A stretch of DNA of 6,548 bases, taken from Nostoc cf. edaphicum LEGE 07299 (GTDB taxonomy: Bacteria > Cyanobacteriota > Cyanobacteriia > Cyanobacteriales > Nostocaceae). The stretch is from NCBI RefSeq assembly GCF_015207245.1, contig NZ_JADEXF010000198.1, positions 1 to 6,548 on the forward strand, read 5' to 3'. Below the pieces are notes generated by a model. It was not told where the DNA came from. It made no database searches and saw only the letters and a list, made by a program, of their open reading frames with translations. Each line of letters opens with the position of its first letter. Positions within the stretch are counted from its first letter, which is position 1. A program made the translations under genes and the position numbers. Positions 4,323 through 6,548 of this stretch are shown piece by piece.

Positions 4323-6548
4323 ATGAGTGAATTTACCAAAACCCTTTGTCCTTACTGTGGTGTTGGCTGCGGTTTAGAAGTTTCACCTCCAGCCCAACAT
4401 AACAAAGCAACTAATCGAGATAGCCAAGGAAATCCAATTTGGCGGGTGCGGGGTGATAAAGCCCATCCATCTAGTCAAGGAATGGTTTGCGTCAAAGGCG
4501 CAACGATCGCAGAATCTTTAGATAAAAATAGATTACATTATCCAATGGTGCGAGACTCCTTAGATCAAGAGTTTCGCCGCGTTAGTTGGGATGAAGCTTT
4601 TAATATCATCACGCAGCGCATTCAAACTATCCGCTTTACCCAAGGGCCAGAAGCCTTATGTATGTATGGTTCCGGCCAGTTTCAAACTGAGGATTATTAC
4701 ATAGCCCAGAAACTAATGAAAGGCTGTCTGGGTAGTAATAATTTTGATGCCAACTCTCGCTTATGTATGTCTAGTGCGGTGTCTGGCTACATTCAAAGCT
4801 TTGGCGCAGATGGCCCGCCCTGCTGTTACGAAGACTTGGAGTTAACTGACTGTGCATTTTTAATTGGCACTAATACAGCCGAATGTCACCCCATCGTTTT
4901 TAATCGGCTGGCAAAATATCACAAAAAGAACCGCAAAGTCAAAATGATTGTGGTCGATCCCCGTCGCACACCAACCGCAGAAGTTGCTGATTTGCATTTA
5001 GCCATTCGTCCCGGTACAGATATCGACTTGTTAAACGGCATCGCCCACTTGTTGATGCGCTGGAACTACATCGATACCATATTTATGGACGACTGCACCA
5101 GCAATTTTCCGGCTTATGCTGAAGTGATTCGCCACTATCCGCCGGAAGTGGTAGCTCGTCAATGTGGAATCAGCATTGAAGATTTAGAAACAGCAGCTCG
5201 CTATTGGGGTGAATCAGAGCGAGTATTGTCTTTGTGGTCAATGGGTGTAAATCAATCCTCAGAGGGGACGGCTAAGGTTAGAACGATCATTAACCTGCAC
5301 CTGATGACTGGACAGATTGGTAAACCTGGGGCTGGCCCTTTTTCCCTCACTGGTCAACCAAACGCAATGGGAGGACGGGAAGCCGGAGGTTTGGCGCATT
5401 TATTACCGGGTTATCGGGTGGTGAAAAATCCTCAGCACCGAGCCGAAGTTGAGGAGTTGTGGGGACTCAAGCCAGGGCAGATTTCGCCCAATCCCGGTTT
5501 GACTGCTTGGGATATGATTACTGGCTTGGAAAATAGCGCTGTAGAGTTATTGTGGATTGCAGCTACCAACCCAGCTGTAAGTATGCCAGATTTGGAGCGC
5601 ACGAAGAAGGCATTATTGCGATCGCCTTTCACTATTTATCAAGACGCTTATTATCCCACAGAAACCTCTGCCTACGCTCATGTTTTGCTACCAGCAGCCC
5701 AGTGGGGTGAAAAAACTGGTGTGATGACAAATTCCGAACGCGTGGTAACTTTATGTCAAGCATTTCGCCAACCGCCAAGAGAAGCTAAAGCCGATTGGGA
5801 GATTTTTGCCGAAGTTGGACGTAGATTAGGTTTTAAGAGAGAATTTACCTTTGCTAACTCTGCGGAAGTTTATGCTGAGTTTGTCAAACTAACTAAAAAT
5901 CGCCCCTGCGATATGACAGGTCTTAGTCATGCGCAATTACAATCAGAAGGTCCGACTCAATGGCCTCACCCAGAAGAGAGCAGGGGGAGCAGAGGAGCAG
6001 GGGAAGCAGGGGGAGAAGCATCTGCCAATCGCTCTGGGAAACGATTATACACTAACTTGCGCTTCCACACCTCTGACGGACGCGCTCGATTTGGGGCATA
6101 TTACTCCAAAGGATTGGCAGAACCACCAAACCCAGATTATCCGTTTGTGCTAACGAATGGACGGCTTTACGGACACTGGCATACCCAGACGCGTACCGGT
6201 CGAATTGAAAAAATTTGCAAAATGCATCCCGAACCGTTTATCGAAATTCATCCCCGTGATGCTGCTAAGTTAAATATTGTAGATAACCAGTATATAGAAG
6301 TGCGATCGCGTCGGGGTAAAGCGAAGTTTCCTGCTAAAGTTACAAAAGCGATCGCACCTGGTACAGTTTTTGTCCCCATGCACTGGGGTTCACTCTGGGC
6401 AGACAATGCCGAAGCCAACGCCCTAACCCATCCAGAATCTTGCCCCGATTCGCTGCAACCAGAATTAAAAGCCTGTGCTGTGCAGCTGATACCAATTTCG
6501 GTGGAAGTTCCCATCAAAGATTATCAACTCCAGTCCTCACAATGGTAA
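4323..6548 (+). CDS. narB: Ferredoxin-nitrate reductase, molybdopterin type
   Basis: Reduces nitrate to nitrite with two electrons from ferredoxin, using Mo-bis-MGD and one [4Fe-4S] cluster; part of assimilation, with no signal peptide. The 741-residue protein starts with the cluster motif C9, C12, C16 (CPYCGVGC) plus C56 in MVCVKG, where K58 is the usual electron-transfer lysine. C148 in NSRLCMSS is the expected molybdenum ligand. The molybdopterin oxidoreductase core follows ([12 protein letters not shown] at 179-190, VDPRRTPTA at 211-219, [16 protein letters not shown] at 341-356). The C-terminal dinucleotide-binding domain begins near 605 ([19 protein letters not shown]) and includes MHWGSLW at 686-692. 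No FAD or NADH domain is present, as is normal for cyanobacterial NarB. Residues 552-566 are encoded by G-rich repeat DNA and look inserted. ATG 4323 places the Fe-S motif at the usual distance from the N-terminus. No strong Shine-Dalgarno is visible. The gene is complete; its TAA ends the window. Confidence 0.97.
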   Translation: MSEFTKTLCPYCGVGCGLEVSPPAQHNKATNRDSQGNPIWRVRGDKAHPSSQGMVCVKGATIAESLDKNRLHYPMVRDSLDQEFRRVSWDEAFNIITQRIQTIRFTQGPEALCMYGSGQFQTEDYYIAQKLMKGCLGSNNFDANSRLCMSSAVSGYIQSFGADGPPCCYEDLELTDCAFLIGTNTAECHPIVFNRLAKYHKKNRKVKMIVVDPRRTPTAEVADLHLAIRPGTDIDLLNGIAHLLMRWNYIDTIFMDDCTSNFPAYAEVIRHYPPEVVARQCGISIEDLETAARYWGESERVLSLWSMGVNQSSEGTAKVRTIINLHLMTGQIGKPGAGPFSLTGQPNAMGGREAGGLAHLLPGYRVVKNPQHRAEVEELWGLKPGQISPNPGLTAWDMITGLENSAVELLWIAATNPAVSMPDLERTKKALLRSPFTIYQDAYYPTETSAYAHVLLPAAQWGEKTGVMTNSERVVTLCQAFRQPPREAKADWEIFAEVGRRLGFKREFTFANSAEVYAEFVKLTKNRPCDMTGLSHAQLQSEGPTQWPHPEESRGSRGAGEAGGEASANRSGKRLYTNLRFHTSDGRARFGAYYSKGLAEPPNPDYPFVLTNGRLYGHWHTQTRTGRIEKICKMHPEPFIEIHPRDAAKLNIVDNQYIEVRSRRGKAKFPAKVTKAIAPGTVFVPMHWGSLWADNAEANALTHPESCPDSLQPELKACAVQLIPISVEVPIKDYQLQSSQW
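5976..6020 (+). repeat. In-frame G-rich AGCAG repeat inside narB
   Basis: AGCAG recurs at 5979, 5988, 5996 and 6005, and as AGCAT at 6017, separated by G/A runs, giving a degenerate 8-12 nt tandem repeat. It keeps the narB frame and encodes residues 552-566 ([15 protein letters not shown]), a low-complexity Gly/Glu/Ser/Arg stretch. It sits between GPTQWPHPE and [11 protein letters not shown], just before the C-terminal domain. The composition is unlike the rest of narB and like the intergenic G-rich repeats of heterocystous cyanobacteria. That it is inserted relative to other NarB proteins is from memory of the family. Confidence 0.72.

Noticed and set aside
5929..6153. Small + strand gene within narB
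   Set aside because: It is an out-of-frame shadow of narB made open partly by the G-rich repeat.

Overview
The window is a complete nitrate-assimilation cluster on the + strand, in the order nirA (ferredoxin-nitrite reductase), nrtP (MFS nitrate/nitrite permease), narB (ferredoxin-nitrate reductase). The narB stop codon is the last three bases of the window. The source is almost certainly a filamentous, Nostoc-like cyanobacterium. Reasons: the ferredoxin-dependent NirA and NarB types; eight copies of the HIP1 octamer GCGATCGC (starting at 951, 1610, 2424, 2924, 3572, 5618, 6302 and 6348); a textbook NtcA-type promoter; and several classes of short G-rich, tandem and palindromic repeats of the kind that crowd Nostoc genomes. 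The species cannot be named from the sequence alone.

Layout. 1-395: nirA upstream region with a dyad (32-60), an NtcA box GTA-N8-TAC (80-93) spaced exactly 22 bp from a TAN3T -10 box (116-121), and a predicted leader of about 268 nt with an 11-bp inverted repeat. 396-2000: nirA. 2001-2398: intergenic, mostly a 14-copy 21-bp tandem array (2049-2351). 2399-3901: nrtP. 3902-4322: intergenic, holding a terminator-like hairpin and a 57-bp palindromic repeat that has been split by a 211-bp miniature inverted-repeat element with 13-bp perfect terminal inverted repeats and a 7-bp target duplication. 4323-6548: narB. Degenerate G-rich short repeats also sit in frame inside nirA (1025-1074) and narB (5976-6020).

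How the genes work together: NrtP imports nitrate and nitrite; NarB reduces nitrate to nitrite with two electrons from ferredoxin; NirA reduces nitrite to ammonium with six electrons from ferredoxin; the ammonium then enters glutamine synthetase. The only canonical NtcA promoter seen is upstream of nirA. nrtP has little room for its own promoter outside the array and is probably read from the nirA promoter. narB lies behind a hairpin with a T-run plus the inserted element, so its expression may be partly uncoupled.

I do not see a new enzyme system here. The striking feature is the mobile and repetitive DNA: five separate repeat insertions in one essential metabolic operon, including a clean nested insertion whose ancestral target can be rebuilt base for base.
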